From NCBI RefSeq assembly GCF_042683565.1, contig NZ_JBHUJW010000043.1:620001-684000 (forward strand): a stretch of 64,000 nucleotides of DNA, in the 5' to 3' direction. Made by a program: the position numbers and the translations under genes. Origin of the DNA: Brevibacillus sp042683565 (GTDB taxonomy: Bacteria > Bacillota > Bacilli > Brevibacillales > Brevibacillaceae). Of this stretch, positions 54,868 to 63,720 are shown one piece after another. Position 1 is the stretch's first letter. Each line of letters starts with the position of its first letter. Under the pieces are notes generated by a model, which saw only the letters and a program-made list of their open reading frames with translations, made no database searches and was not told the origin of the DNA.

Positions 54868-55548
54868 ATGAAATACGATACCATCCTGTTTGATTTGGAC
54901 GATACACTGTTTGACTTCAGCATGACGGAAAGGATGGCACTGGAAAAAACCTTGCATGCACATGGGATTTCCCTGCCATTGGATGAACTGCTACCCGCTT
55001 ACAAGAAAATCAGCTCCGGCTTGTGGAGGGATTTGGAACAAGGCCGCACTACTTTGGCCGAATTGGGGGTAGAAAGATTCAAACGGCTCTTTCTTGCCCA
55101 TGAGCTGGACCTGGATGCGGCTGTGTTCGGCCGCGATTATCTCGGCAATCTCGGCAAAGAAGTCCACCTGATCCACGGTGCCGTCGAGCTGTGCAGCAGC
55201 CTGTCTGACTGTCGGCTGGCGATTGTCACGAACGGCTTTCGCGACGTGCAGCACGCCAGAGTCGCTGGCTCTTCTCTCGCTGCTGCGTTTGAAGTGCTTG
55301 TGACGTCGGAGGAAGCAGGCGCGCAAAAGCCAGATCCGCGCATCTTCGATTATTTGTTCGCCAGAATGGGGTTGACGGACAAGGGGAAGGTACTGATTGT
55401 AGGCGACTCGCTGACCTCCGATATTCAGGGCGGGGCAAATTACGGTATCGATACGTGCTGGTTCAACCCGATGCGGAAAGAAAACACACTGGGAATCAAG
55501 CCGACCTGCGAAATCCACTCGCTGCTCGATCTGCTCGGCTATTTGTAA
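54868..55548 (+). CDS. HAD hydrolase, YjjG/YfnB type (nucleotide phosphatase)
   Basis: 226 residues from the ATG at 54868 (TGGAGG upstream). Motif I is FDLDDTLFD, motif II is IVTNG, motif III is AQKPDPRIF and motif IV is VGDSLTSDIQGG. YjjG members dephosphorylate pyrimidine and modified nucleotides. It begins 15 nt after gltC. Confidence 0.9.
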   Translation: MKYDTILFDLDDTLFDFSMTERMALEKTLHAHGISLPLDELLPAYKKISSGLWRDLEQGRTTLAELGVERFKRLFLAHELDLDAAVFGRDYLGNLGKEVHLIHGAVELCSSLSDCRLAIVTNGFRDVQHARVAGSSLAAAFEVLVTSEEAGAQKPDPRIFDYLFARMGLTDKGKVLIVGDSLTSDIQGGANYGIDTCWFNPMRKENTLGIKPTCEIHSLLDLLGYL

Positions 55549-55613
55549 GGAGCCAATTGGACCACCCCCTGTTTCGTGCCCCTTCCGCAGTTTCTCCCCG
55601 CAGGCAAAATGAA

Positions 55614-55645
55614 GCCGATCCCTGCATTCAGGAGATCGGTTTTTT
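55614..55645 (+). terminator. Terminator after the HAD gene
   Basis: GCCGATCCCT...AGGAGATCGG is a stem with one bulge, followed by TTTTTTC. Confidence 0.75.
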
Positions 55646-55679
55646 CTTTGGCGGTCGGGATTCGTCGAGCGCGTACGAT

Positions 55680-55788
55680 CTAGGCAGGATAGTAAATGAC
55701 CATGCTCATCCGCGTGCGTACCTCTCCGGAATTGTGATACGCATGAGTCCGATCCGCCTTGAATTTGATTGACTCTCCCTCCGTTTTT
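55680..55788 (-). pseudogene. C-terminal remnant of an XRE-cupin regulator
   Basis: The minus-strand frame reads EGESIKFKADRTHAYHNSGE then MSMVIYYPA and a stop. This is the cupin end of HTH-XRE/cupin regulators, which are often divergent from LysE exporters. The HTH part is absent. Its 5' edge overlaps the LysE fragment. Confidence 0.6.
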
Positions 55789-55996
55789 TCTCTATGTATT
55801 CGTGACTTCGTTCACCCCTGGACCGAACAACATCATGTCCATGTCTTTCGCCGCCAAGTACGGCTATCGGAAGACGCTTCCGTTTATTCTGGGCGTCGCT
55901 GCGTGGACGGCCGTCTCCTCTTACAACCGGGCATTCCATGTGGGGATGGGGCTGTTATTGATGTACAGCGCAGTTCTCCTCTTCGTGTCTCCGTGA
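55769..55996 (+). pseudogene. LysE-family exporter with large internal deletion
   Basis: 75 codons. Residues 1-44 (FFLYVFVTSFTPGPNNIMSM and the next helix) are the LysE N-terminus. Residues about 50-75 (NRAFHVGMGLLLMYSAVLLF) look like its last helix. About 120 residues between them are missing, in frame. It has no ribosome site and a TTG start. It cannot be a functional exporter. Confidence 0.65.
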
Positions 55997-56048
55997 ATGC
56001 AGGTGCCTTCTTCTTCCGCACGGCGAACGGCCAAAACAACAAAATGAA

Positions 56049-56084
56049 AAAGCCCAAACGTGAATTCTCGGGCTCCGTTTGGGC
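56049..56084 (-). terminator. Terminator of the small coiled-coil gene pair
   Basis: GCCCAAACG/CGTTTGGGC forms the stem, with TTTTTCATTTTG following on the minus strand. Confidence 0.8.
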
Positions 56085-56094
56085 AGAGAGAGAA

Positions 56095-56346
56095 TTACGG
56101 ATCGGGCTTACACCATTTTTTCAACTGGGTCAATCCGTCCTTGAGCTGATCCAACTGCTGCTTGATCTGATCGAATTGGATGTCGTCCGATTGGTTGCAG
56201 GGCGGACACGAAGGGAGCGGTGGTTTGTTGTTCGTCTCCGCTTTATTGCCCAGCCTGGTTGTTTTATCGACGGCGAGAATAAAAAAACCAATGGCTATAA
56301 TCCACAAAGCGATGACTCCCACATCATCATCGTTACAAGATGACAT
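56095..56346 (-). CDS. Small membrane protein with coiled-coil tail
   Basis: 83 residues from the ATG at 56346 (AGAGGGG upstream). It begins MSSCNDDDVG, has one hydrophobic helix (about 10-28), then a polar region with CPPC and a coiled coil ending KKWCKPDP. CPPC could be redox-active or bind metal. Second gene of a two-gene unit. No family is recognised. Confidence 0.6.
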   Translation of the reverse strand: MSSCNDDDVGVIALWIIAIGFFILAVDKTTRLGNKAETNNKPPLPSCPPCNQSDDIQFDQIKQQLDQLKDGLTQLKKWCKPDP

Positions 56347-56386
56347 CCGCATCCCCTCTCGATCGTAAGTGATCGGGTAGTCCAAC

Positions 56387-56659
56387 CTACCTTTTCCGCT
56401 TCTTGACCTGCTGCTCCAATTCTTTTAATTCCAGCTGCATCTGGAACAGCTCAAACTGGATTTGCTGTTTTTGCAATTGTCTCTTCTGGGCTTGCAGCTG
56501 TGCCTGCAAATCGCTCATTTGCTGCTGGTTGTTCGTATGGGACGGAGGATCGTCGGGTTCGGCTGACACAGTCGCTCCGATAGCGGTAAACAGGTCTGCC
56601 ATCACTGAGAGCCATGCGCCGATCAGACCGAGATCCTGACCGATATTGTTATTTCCCAT
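56387..56659 (-). CDS. Small coiled-coil hypothetical protein
   Basis: 90 residues from the ATG at 56659 (GGAGAGGTG upstream). A short hydrophobic N-terminus (IGQDLGLIGAWLSVMADLF) precedes a Gln/Leu-rich coiled coil to the basic KKRKR end. It shares the helix-then-coiled-coil plan with the next gene, so the two products may interact. The frame is open upstream but without a start signal. Confidence 0.6.
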   Translation of the reverse strand: MGNNNIGQDLGLIGAWLSVMADLFTAIGATVSAEPDDPPSHTNNQQQMSDLQAQLQAQKRQLQKQQIQFELFQMQLELKELEQQVKKRKR

Positions 56660-56876
56660 GGCACACCTCTCCAATACCGCGCTTCCGGTAGGGAAATTCT
56701 CTCCTATTTTATGCGCAAGCCCAGCAAAGGTGCCACCGCCCACAACTGCGGAACGGACCTTGGGACAATCCTGGCGTGCCCGTGTCTGCCTTCCCCACAT
56801 CCCGCGGATGACGGGCTTCACGGACCGCACGTTCTACGACAGAGCCAAAGCTCTCGGCTCTGTGCCGTTTGCGACG

Positions 56877-57488
56877 TTACGACTTCACGTTTCTTTTTCG
56901 GAAGTACAGACAAAGAAAAACGACCGCGCCAATGCCGATGACCACGTACACGACGGTAGAATACAGGTCCATAAACGCGAGTATATCTTCCCACGATTGT
57001 CCCAAATAGGAGCCCAGCAACACCAGTGCCACGTTCCAGATAAGCGTTCCGAGTGTTGAAAACAGCAAAAACAGCCAGATGTTCATTTTGGTCATGCCAG
57101 CCGGGATCGAAATCAGACTCCGGACCAGCGGCACCATCCTGCAGAGGAAAATGGTCCAGAAGCCGTACTTGTCAAACCACGCATTCGCGCGGGCGATCTC
57201 GTCCTTTTTCAAGCGCAGCACATGCCCCCAACGATCCACGAGATGCTCGATTTTTTCGATATCCAAATAGTAACCGATCAAGTAAAGCAGGCAAGCGCCA
57301 AATACGGAACCCATCGTCGCGGAGATGATGACCCCCGGGAGGGTCAATGTCGTATAGGTCGTCATGAAGCCTCCGAATGTCAAAATCACTTCCGACGGGA
57401 TCGGAGGAAACACGTTTTCCAGGGCCATCAGCAAAAAGATGCCGATATAGCTGAACTGTTCCAGAAAAGCTGTAATCCATGTTTGCAT
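56877..57488 (-). CDS. DedA-family membrane protein
   Basis: 203 residues from the ATG at 57488. It has the DedA signatures ENVFPPIPSEVILTFGG and FLCRMVPLVRSLISIPAG, with five or six helices. DedA proteins include lipid flippases such as the undecaprenyl-phosphate and PE transporters; which one this is cannot be told. The upstream open frame has no start signal. Confidence 0.88.
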   Translation of the reverse strand: MQTWITAFLEQFSYIGIFLLMALENVFPPIPSEVILTFGGFMTTYTTLTLPGVIISATMGSVFGACLLYLIGYYLDIEKIEHLVDRWGHVLRLKKDEIARANAWFDKYGFWTIFLCRMVPLVRSLISIPAGMTKMNIWLFLLFSTLGTLIWNVALVLLGSYLGQSWEDILAFMDLYSTVVYVVIGIGAVVFLCLYFRKRNVKS

Positions 57489-57717
57489 GATATCCCTCGC
57501 CTCAACTTCTTGATCAGGCGGCATTGCAGCACGCTCATACAAGTAGTACGAATCTACTACCAGTATAGATACCCATTGTCCGTTTGTACAATTTGAATCC
57601 GGTGAAATGTCAGGTGCAAGCAGCCCTTTTGTTTGACAGTAAACCTCTGAATTTACCAACAATTGTGATAATATGAAGATTGTACGTACATTCGGCAATC
57701 AAAAGGAGACGTGGAAG

Positions 57718-58959
57718 ATGACAAAAACAGCCGAGCTCTTTCCGATCGAGGCAGTTCGTGAGCAGTTTCCCGCATTGCGCCGCACGTGCAACGGCAAATC
57801 GGCAGTCTACTTTGACGGTCCCGGCGGTTCGCAGGTGGTCAAAAGCTCCATGGACGCGATCTACGCCTATATGGCCAATGGCGGCGCGAACCTGCACGGC
57901 TCGTTTCCCAGTAGCCGGGAGACGGAAAAAATCATTGCAGATGCGAAAGAAGCGGTCGCTGCCCTCTTTGGCGCAAAACCGCAGGAGGTCGCGTTCGGTG
58001 CCAACATGACAACTTTGACGTTCGCCATCGCGAGGGCTTTGGGGCGAAGCTGGAAAGAAGGGGACGAAATCGTCGTCACCGAGCTTGACCACCGGGCCAA
58101 CGTCGATCCGTGGCTCGCCATCGCAGCAGATCGGGGGATGACGGTCCGTTGGCTGCCTGTAGACCCGGATACCTTGACGCTGCAGCACGAACAGCTGGAT
58201 GAGCTGCTCACTCCGCGCACACGTCTCGTGGCTGTCGGTCTTGCCTCCAATGCAGTCGGAACGGTCAACGACATTGCCGCCATCTCGCAGAAAGCGCACG
58301 CGCTGGATATTCCCGTCGCCGTAGACGCCGTGCACGCCGCTCCGCACTTCGCGATCGACTGGGATGCACTGGGCGCCGACCTTCTCCTCTGCTCCGCTTA
58401 CAAATTTTTCGGTCCGCACGTGGGCATTGCCGTGATTCGCCAGCAGCTGTTTGAACAGCTCGTTCCGTACAAGCTCGCTCCTGCTCCAGCCTACATACCG
58501 GACAAATTGGAGACGGGCACGCAAAACCACGAGGGTATCGCCGGCATTCGCCCTGCCATCGAGTTCATTGCCAGTCTCGGGCGAGGCGAAACGCTGCGTG
58601 AGCAGATCCGATCCGGCTACGAAGCGATTGAAGCGTATGAAAATGCCCTGGCGGAGCAAATCCGCACCGCTTTGGCCAAGATCGACGCTGTGACGCTTTA
58701 CCAGGCAGGACCTGATGTGCCGAAGACGCCGACTATCGCCTTTCGCGTCGACGGCTGGACGCCGCAGTCGTTTTGCGAAAAAATGAGCGAGAAGTACGGG
58801 ATTTTCATTGCAGACGGCGACTTTTACGCAAGTACGCTTGCCGCCAAGCTCGGTCTGGTGGACAGCGGCGGCTGGATTCGGGCAGGTCTTGCTCCCTATA
58901 ACTCCGCAGAAGAAGTCGAGAGGTTCATCCACGCTGTACAGGAACTGACACAAAAATAG
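57718..58959 (+). CDS. Class V aminotransferase, cysteine-desulfurase-like (VC1184 type)
   Basis: 413 residues from the ATG at 57718 (AAGGAG upstream). PLP lysine lies in CSAYKFFGPHVG; the Asp of VDAVHAAPH and the HRAN segment are typical. The N-terminus VYFDGPGGSQVVKSSMDAI and the lack of an obvious catalytic cysteine loop place it with the VC1184-like branch rather than IscS or SufS. The substrate is unproven. Confidence 0.85.
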   Translation: MTKTAELFPIEAVREQFPALRRTCNGKSAVYFDGPGGSQVVKSSMDAIYAYMANGGANLHGSFPSSRETEKIIADAKEAVAALFGAKPQEVAFGANMTTLTFAIARALGRSWKEGDEIVVTELDHRANVDPWLAIAADRGMTVRWLPVDPDTLTLQHEQLDELLTPRTRLVAVGLASNAVGTVNDIAAISQKAHALDIPVAVDAVHAAPHFAIDWDALGADLLLCSAYKFFGPHVGIAVIRQQLFEQLVPYKLAPAPAYIPDKLETGTQNHEGIAGIRPAIEFIASLGRGETLREQIRSGYEAIEAYENALAEQIRTALAKIDAVTLYQAGPDVPKTPTIAFRVDGWTPQSFCEKMSEKYGIFIADGDFYASTLAAKLGLVDSGGWIRAGLAPYNSAEEVERFIHAVQELTQK

Positions 58960-58960
58960 A

Positions 58961-59008
58961 ATCCATAGAAAGAACCCGGGATCGCGGTCTCGGGTTCTTT
59001 CTATGGAT
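58961..59008 (+). terminator. Long hairpin after the aminotransferase gene
   Basis: ATCCATAGAAAGAACCCG and its complement form an 18-bp perfect stem immediately after the stop codon. Confidence 0.65.
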
Positions 59009-59129
59009 GTTGGCGGGAAAATGCCTGCTGGAAAGCCACCAGAAAAAATCATTTGCCAAACTCCGCCCCATTTGCTACCATTTTTACATCGACAAATTTG
59101 CATGTCTAAACAAGGAGGATCATACTTCC

Positions 59130-59753
59130 ATGAGCCCCCGTACCAAAGAACAAAATGAGCTCATTCGCATGCAGCGCAGAGAACAGATTTTGGACGCCGC
59201 CGCTCGTACCTACTTCCGCACGGGTGGCAGCTTTGATATTCGCGACGTTGCCCGTGTGGCCGGGCTCGGTTACGGCACGGTTTACCATTATTACCCCAAC
59301 CGGCATGTATTAATAGATGATGTGCTCGGCAGCGGCTTTGAACGATGCGAGCAAGCCCTGGCAGAATGGGTAAACCTGCGCGGCGAAAGCCCAGATGACA
59401 AGCAGCTGTTGACGTATTGCAAAGCGCTGCTCCGGCTGTGGCAGTCGGACGCCCGCGCCTATCTCGTCTACAAAATGGCCTCTGAACATTATGCCGGCTT
59501 GCCCGAAAAGGATAGGCAGCCCGCCAAGAGACGGTTCATGGAACGGCTGTACGTTCCACTCCAGTCGATCGCCCAGCGAACAGACGACAGCGTCGACCAT
59601 ATGCTTGCTGTGCTGGTTGGTTGCTGCGGACTGCACTACTATGCAGGCACTTCGGATCTGGACGTCGATCGGATCGCTCAGCTCGCCATGCACGCTATTA
59701 CAAAGGAGTCCGAATACGAACATGATTATTCTCAAAAGCCAGCAGGAAATTGA
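59130..59753 (+). CDS. TetR-family regulator
   Basis: 207 residues from the ATG at 59130 (AAGGAGG upstream). The HTH reads ILDAAARTYFRTGGSFDIRD, RVAGLGYGTVYHYYPNRHVL; the ligand domain is helical. Its end overlaps the next gene (methionine aminopeptidase) by 32 bp, so the two are translationally coupled. The ligand is unknown. Confidence 0.88.
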   Translation: MSPRTKEQNELIRMQRREQILDAAARTYFRTGGSFDIRDVARVAGLGYGTVYHYYPNRHVLIDDVLGSGFERCEQALAEWVNLRGESPDDKQLLTYCKALLRLWQSDARAYLVYKMASEHYAGLPEKDRQPAKRRFMERLYVPLQSIAQRTDDSVDHMLAVLVGCCGLHYYAGTSDLDVDRIAQLAMHAITKESEYEHDYSQKPAGN

Positions 59754-60468
59754 GTCTATCCGCAAGGCCTGCCAAGTGGTAGCCGAATGCCATCGCACGA
59801 TCGCCCCGATGATCAAACCGGGCATCACGACGAACGATATTGAACGGATATTCGAGGAAATAATTGTAAAGAGCGGCGCCAAGCCATACACGAAGGGCTA
59901 CAAAGGTTATCCATACGCGACCTGTGCCTCCGTCAACGACGTGATCGCCCATGGCTTTCCGAGCAACAAGCCACTCGAGGAAGGCGATATTGTGACGATC
60001 GATACAGTCGCGGAGCTCGACGGATGGCTCGGAGATTCCGCCTGGACCTATGCACTCGGGAAGATTTCTCCTGTAGCTGAGAAACTGATGCGCGTCACGA
60101 AGGAATGCCTTTACCTGGGCATCGCGCAGGCGCAGCCCGGCAATCGGATCGGCGACGTGACGAGCGCGATCCAGCGCCATGCCGAATCGAACGGCTTCGG
60201 CGTCGTGCGCGACCTCCTCGGTCATGGCATCGGCCGAGACTTGCACGAAGATCCCAACTATGCGCATGTCGGCAAACCCGGCAGAGGCCCCCGCATCAAG
60301 GAAGGCATGGTGTTCACGATTGAGCCTATGATCACCGAAGGCACCTATTCCATGTCCATCGATCCCGACGGCTGGACCGCGCGGACGTTGGACGGCAAGC
60401 TCGCTGCCCAATACGAGCATACGATCGCCATTACGGCTGAAGGACCACAAATCCTGACGGCGCAATAG
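59722..60468 (+). CDS. map: Methionine aminopeptidase, type I
   Basis: 248 residues. The five metal ligands are visible: Asp pair in TIDTVAELDGWLGDSAWT, His in LLGHGIGRDLHEDP, Glu in FTIEPMI and Glu in QYEHTIAI. It removes initiator Met. It is a second-type map gene outside the ribosomal cluster, coupled to a TetR regulator; a paralogue is probably elsewhere. Confidence 0.9.
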   Translation: MIILKSQQEIESIRKACQVVAECHRTIAPMIKPGITTNDIERIFEEIIVKSGAKPYTKGYKGYPYATCASVNDVIAHGFPSNKPLEEGDIVTIDTVAELDGWLGDSAWTYALGKISPVAEKLMRVTKECLYLGIAQAQPGNRIGDVTSAIQRHAESNGFGVVRDLLGHGIGRDLHEDPNYAHVGKPGRGPRIKEGMVFTIEPMITEGTYSMSIDPDGWTARTLDGKLAAQYEHTIAITAEGPQILTAQ

Positions 60469-60476
60469 TATAAGGA

Positions 60477-60504
60477 GAAGCCGACCAGTGCGATGGTCGG
60501 CTTC
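60477..60504 (+). terminator. Terminator after map
   Basis: GAAGCCGACCA/TGGTCGGCTTC forms an 11-bp stem followed by TTTAT. Confidence 0.8.
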
Positions 60505-60558
60505 TTTATATGCTTTCATCCCCCACCACGCCCGCGGAAAACGTCCTTCCGCTTGTCA

Positions 60559-61203
60559 TCAAGTCCAAGGCTCCAGCTTGCTTTGTCTAAAGCGCCACCG
60601 GATGACCGCCTCGATCACGAGCAGATTCCCCATCCAGCAGAGCCAGGAGACAATCTGATAGGCGAGAATAAAGTCTCCTCCAAAAAGCAGCAGCAGAATC
60701 GGCAGCCACAGCCGCAGCGTCACGGCAGCAAAGGTCAGCGCGTAGCTGCGCAGCATCCAACGCCTATGCCCCTGCATGTCATTTCGCGAGATCAAGAGCA
60801 CACTGTACCAGGTGGTCAGCATCCAGCAAATATCGAGCATGGCGAAACCAAGCCCTGCGACCCATCCCCCTGTGGCAAAACAGGACAAATACAGATTGAC
60901 GAGCCCGCTGACCGTGATGGCTCCGACGTAAACATACCCCATCAAGCGGTGGCGGCGCCTGGTTTTCTCGTGCAGCGGAGATCGAAACAGATTGAACGGT
61001 CCGATCACGAGTGCGAGTACCCCTGTCACGATATGGATGTACAGTATATAAATCCATGGCTCCAAATGAAAATCAGAGCTTCTGAGTTTGAAAGAAACCA
61101 GACCGGCTTTCCGCGGGCTGAAAAAGCCAAACTGAATGATGGCATATGCCGCAAACAAAAATGCCAGCAAAAAGACTGTTGCGCGAACCAACTTTTTACC
61201 CAT
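60559..61203 (-). CDS. DUF2306 membrane protein
   Basis: 214 residues from the ATG at 61203 (GGAGGG upstream). It has five or six helices. The histidine-containing YILYIHIVTGVLALVIGPF and HRLMGYVYVGAITVSGLVN motifs are typical of DUF2306 and may hold a haem or metal. Function unknown. Confidence 0.8.
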   Translation of the reverse strand: MGKKLVRATVFLLAFLFAAYAIIQFGFFSPRKAGLVSFKLRSSDFHLEPWIYILYIHIVTGVLALVIGPFNLFRSPLHEKTRRRHRLMGYVYVGAITVSGLVNLYLSCFATGGWVAGLGFAMLDICWMLTTWYSVLLISRNDMQGHRRWMLRSYALTFAAVTLRLWLPILLLLFGGDFILAYQIVSWLCWMGNLLVIEAVIRWRFRQSKLEPWT

Positions 61204-61303
61204 GTACACCCTCCATCTTTTGCAGGAATGTCTGAAGTGACAATATCTTCAATCAGTTTACCGAATCCATCACCTATCACGCCACATCGATTTCCTGTTT
61301 TGA

Positions 61304-61333
61304 AAAAAAGCGCTCTGGCTTCCCCAGAACGCA
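61304..61333 (-). terminator. Hairpin plus T-run in the DUF2306 leader
   Basis: GCGTTCTGG/CCAGAGCGC followed by TTTTTTT on the minus strand, about 100 nt before the DUF2306 start. It could be an attenuator or a stop for upstream minus-strand transcripts. Confidence 0.5.
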
Positions 61334-61493
61334 TGTGACGGGACAGACACTTCCTCCACCCGAATAGGGCTTTGCGCCTAATTTGCCCGAATGTCTATTC
61401 CCTGTAATTGGGTAAACGCATAGGAATATTCAAGATCAATTCCTCAGCCCTGACATTCCCATTGGAAGTACGATGAAAAACAGGAGGTTTGGC

Positions 61494-62285
61494 ATGGCCA
61501 CAGAGTTTGTAGATCGATCCCTGGAAGAAATTCGTTTCTGGTCGCGCATTATGAAGGAACACTCGCTCTTTCTGAAGCTGGGCTTTTCTTGCGAAGATAT
61601 GCAGTTAATCCAGGAAGCCGACCGCTACTATCACATTTTTGAAGAAATCGAGAGCAGGGCCCATTCCTTTACGTCGGATGTAGATCCCCAAAAAATCTAT
61701 GAGTTTAATCGGATTGTCCACAATGCAGTCTCGCACATCTGGGCTTTCAAACGCAAGGTGCTCGGCCTGATCATTCGCTGCCAGATCGGCGGGAACAACT
61801 TTCCCTTGCTCGTCGATCACGTGAGCAGAGAAGCCGCGTACTTCATGAAACGGCTCGAGCAATTGAATACGGGAACGCTCGATCCCCTTCCGGATGCCGT
61901 CATCAACGAAAACGTCTTCTTCCTCCGCATTATGGCGGACCACGCGAAGTTTATTAATCACCTGCTGGACCCGTCCGAAAGAAAGCTGGTCGAGCAAGCC
62001 AGAGACTTCAGCCACGACTTCGATCAACTGTTGTTCCAGGCCATCGACCTGGATTCCATGCGCCCCGAATCGCAAACGCGGCCGCTGCTTAGCCAGTTCG
62101 TCGATCAGAACCGGGTGTCTGTCCGACAGCTGCGCGATTTCAAGAAAACCGCGTATGAACTGATTGAAGCGTGCAAAATCAAAAGCATCATCCCGCCCCT
62201 TCTCGCCGACCACGTATTTAGGGAAGCCTCGCATTTCCTGGAAATCCTTGACTCCTTTGAAGCGGCTCTCACTGTATCCAAGTGA
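61494..62285 (+). CDS. DUF2935 protein, two tandem helical domains
   Basis: 263 residues from the ATG at 61494 (AGGAGG upstream). Two similar halves each carry EIRFWSRIMKEHSLF or VFFLRIMADHAKFI and then HVSREAAYFM or HVFREASHFL. The conserved His and Glu suggest a di-metal four-helix bundle. Such proteins occur in spore formers; the role is unknown. Confidence 0.82.
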   Translation: MATEFVDRSLEEIRFWSRIMKEHSLFLKLGFSCEDMQLIQEADRYYHIFEEIESRAHSFTSDVDPQKIYEFNRIVHNAVSHIWAFKRKVLGLIIRCQIGGNNFPLLVDHVSREAAYFMKRLEQLNTGTLDPLPDAVINENVFFLRIMADHAKFINHLLDPSERKLVEQARDFSHDFDQLLFQAIDLDSMRPESQTRPLLSQFVDQNRVSVRQLRDFKKTAYELIEACKIKSIIPPLLADHVFREASHFLEILDSFEAALTVSK

Positions 62286-62305
62286 ATACACGCGGGAAAG
62301 AAGAA

Positions 62306-62336
62306 AAGAGGGCCGACTTCTCCAGTCGACTCTCTT
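62306..62336 (-). terminator. Terminator of accC
   Basis: GAAGAGAGTCGAC...GTCGGCCCTCTT forms an imperfect stem followed by TTTCTTCTTT on the minus strand. Confidence 0.6.
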
Positions 62337-62360
62337 CGCTGTTTCACTATCCTGTTTCCT

Positions 62361-63707
62361 TTACAGCTCCAGTTTGTTTTTCTCCAGAAAGTTTGTTGCA
62401 AAGCGTCCTCCTACGAAATCCGGATGCTCCAGCAGCTTTTCGTGGAAAGGCACGGTCGTGTGTACGCCCTCGATGACGAATTCGTCCAGCGCGCGTCGCA
62501 TGCGGGCGATCGCCTCGCTGCGGTCTGTCCCCCAGACGATCAGCTTTGCTACCATGGAATCGTAGAACGGTGAGATCTCGTAGCCGGGATAGACGGCGCT
62601 GTCGACGCGCACGCCATAGCCGCCCGGCGGCAAGTAGTTGATGACCTTGCCTGGAGACGGCATGAAGTTTTTCGCTGGATTTTCCGCGTTGATCCGGCAT
62701 TCGATTGCCCAGCCGTTGATTTTCACATCTTCCTGGGTGAACGAGAGCGGATTGCCTGCCGCCACAGAAATTTGCTCCTTGATCAGGTCGATGCCCGTAA
62801 TCATTTCCGTCACCGGATGCTCGACCTGGATGCGGGTGTTCATTTCCATGAAGTAAAACTGGCCGTGCTTATCCAGCAAAAACTCGACGGTGCCCGCCCC
62901 GTGGTAGTTCACTGCTTTGGCCGCTGCGACGGCAGCTTGCCCCATCTTCTCGCGCAGCTCGCTGTCCAGAGCAGGCGACGGTGCCTCCTCGACCAGCTTT
63001 TGGTGGCGGCGCTGGATGGAGCAGTCGCGCTCGCCCAAATAGACGGCGTTGCCGTGCTTGTCGCCCATGATCTGGATTTCCACGTGGCGCGGTTCTTCCA
63101 CATACTTTTCCAGATACACGCCCGCGTTGCCGAAAGCGGCTTCTGCTTCTTTCTGCGCTTGGTGAATCGCCCGCTCAAGTTCTTCCTCATCGTACGCGAG
63201 CCGCATGCCGCGTCCGCCGCCGCCCGCCGTCGCCTTGACGATGACCGGATAGCCGATGCCTTTTGCCACCTCGAGCGCTTCTTCGATGTCGCCGATGAGT
63301 CCGTCTGTTCCGGGCACCAGCGGGACATTCGCCAGCTTCATGGTTGCCTTCGCCTCGGATTTGTCGCCCATTTTCGTGATCGCGTCAGGTTCCGGCCCGA
63401 TGAACGTGATTTTGCAGTCCTGGCACAATTGGGCGAAAGATGCGTTCTCCGCCAGAAAGCCGTATCCGGGGTGAATCGCATCCGCTCCTGTCAGCAAAGC
63501 GATGCTCATGATTCGCGGCATGTTCAGATAACTGTCCTTGGATGCAGTCGGCCCGATGCAGTACGCTTCGTCCGCGAGCTGGACGTGCAGCGCTTCCCGA
63601 TCCGCTTCCGAATAGACGGCAACGGAGGCGATGCCCAGTTCCCGGCAGGCGCGGATGATGCGGACAGCGATCTCCCCGCGGTTGGCGATCAAAATTTTTG
63701 AAAACAT
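62361..63707 (-). CDS. accC: Biotin carboxylase (AccC)
   Basis: 448 residues from an ATG with AGGAGGAG upstream. It has the N-terminal FSKILIANRGEIAVRII, the ATP-grasp glycine loop GGGGRGMR and EMNTRIQVEHPVTEMITG. It carboxylates biotin on BCCP with bicarbonate and ATP. It lies 13 bp after the BCCP-like gene. The neighbour downstream is DUF2935, not the yqhY-nusB of the classical Bacillus accBC locus, so this may be a second copy. Confidence 0.94.
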   Translation of the reverse strand: MFSKILIANRGEIAVRIIRACRELGIASVAVYSEADREALHVQLADEAYCIGPTASKDSYLNMPRIMSIALLTGADAIHPGYGFLAENASFAQLCQDCKITFIGPEPDAITKMGDKSEAKATMKLANVPLVPGTDGLIGDIEEALEVAKGIGYPVIVKATAGGGGRGMRLAYDEEELERAIHQAQKEAEAAFGNAGVYLEKYVEEPRHVEIQIMGDKHGNAVYLGERDCSIQRRHQKLVEEAPSPALDSELREKMGQAAVAAAKAVNYHGAGTVEFLLDKHGQFYFMEMNTRIQVEHPVTEMITGIDLIKEQISVAAGNPLSFTQEDVKINGWAIECRINAENPAKNFMPSPGKVINYLPPGGYGVRVDSAVYPGYEISPFYDSMVAKLIVWGTDRSEAIARMRRALDEFVIEGVHTTVPFHEKLLEHPDFVGGRFATNFLEKNKLEL

Positions 63708-63720
63708 GTGTGTTCTCCTC

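Noticed and set aside
57610..59103. 497-codon minus-strand frame over the aminotransferase gene
   Set aside because: Shadow of a clear PLP enzyme on the plus strand; low-complexity Arg/Cys-rich translation.
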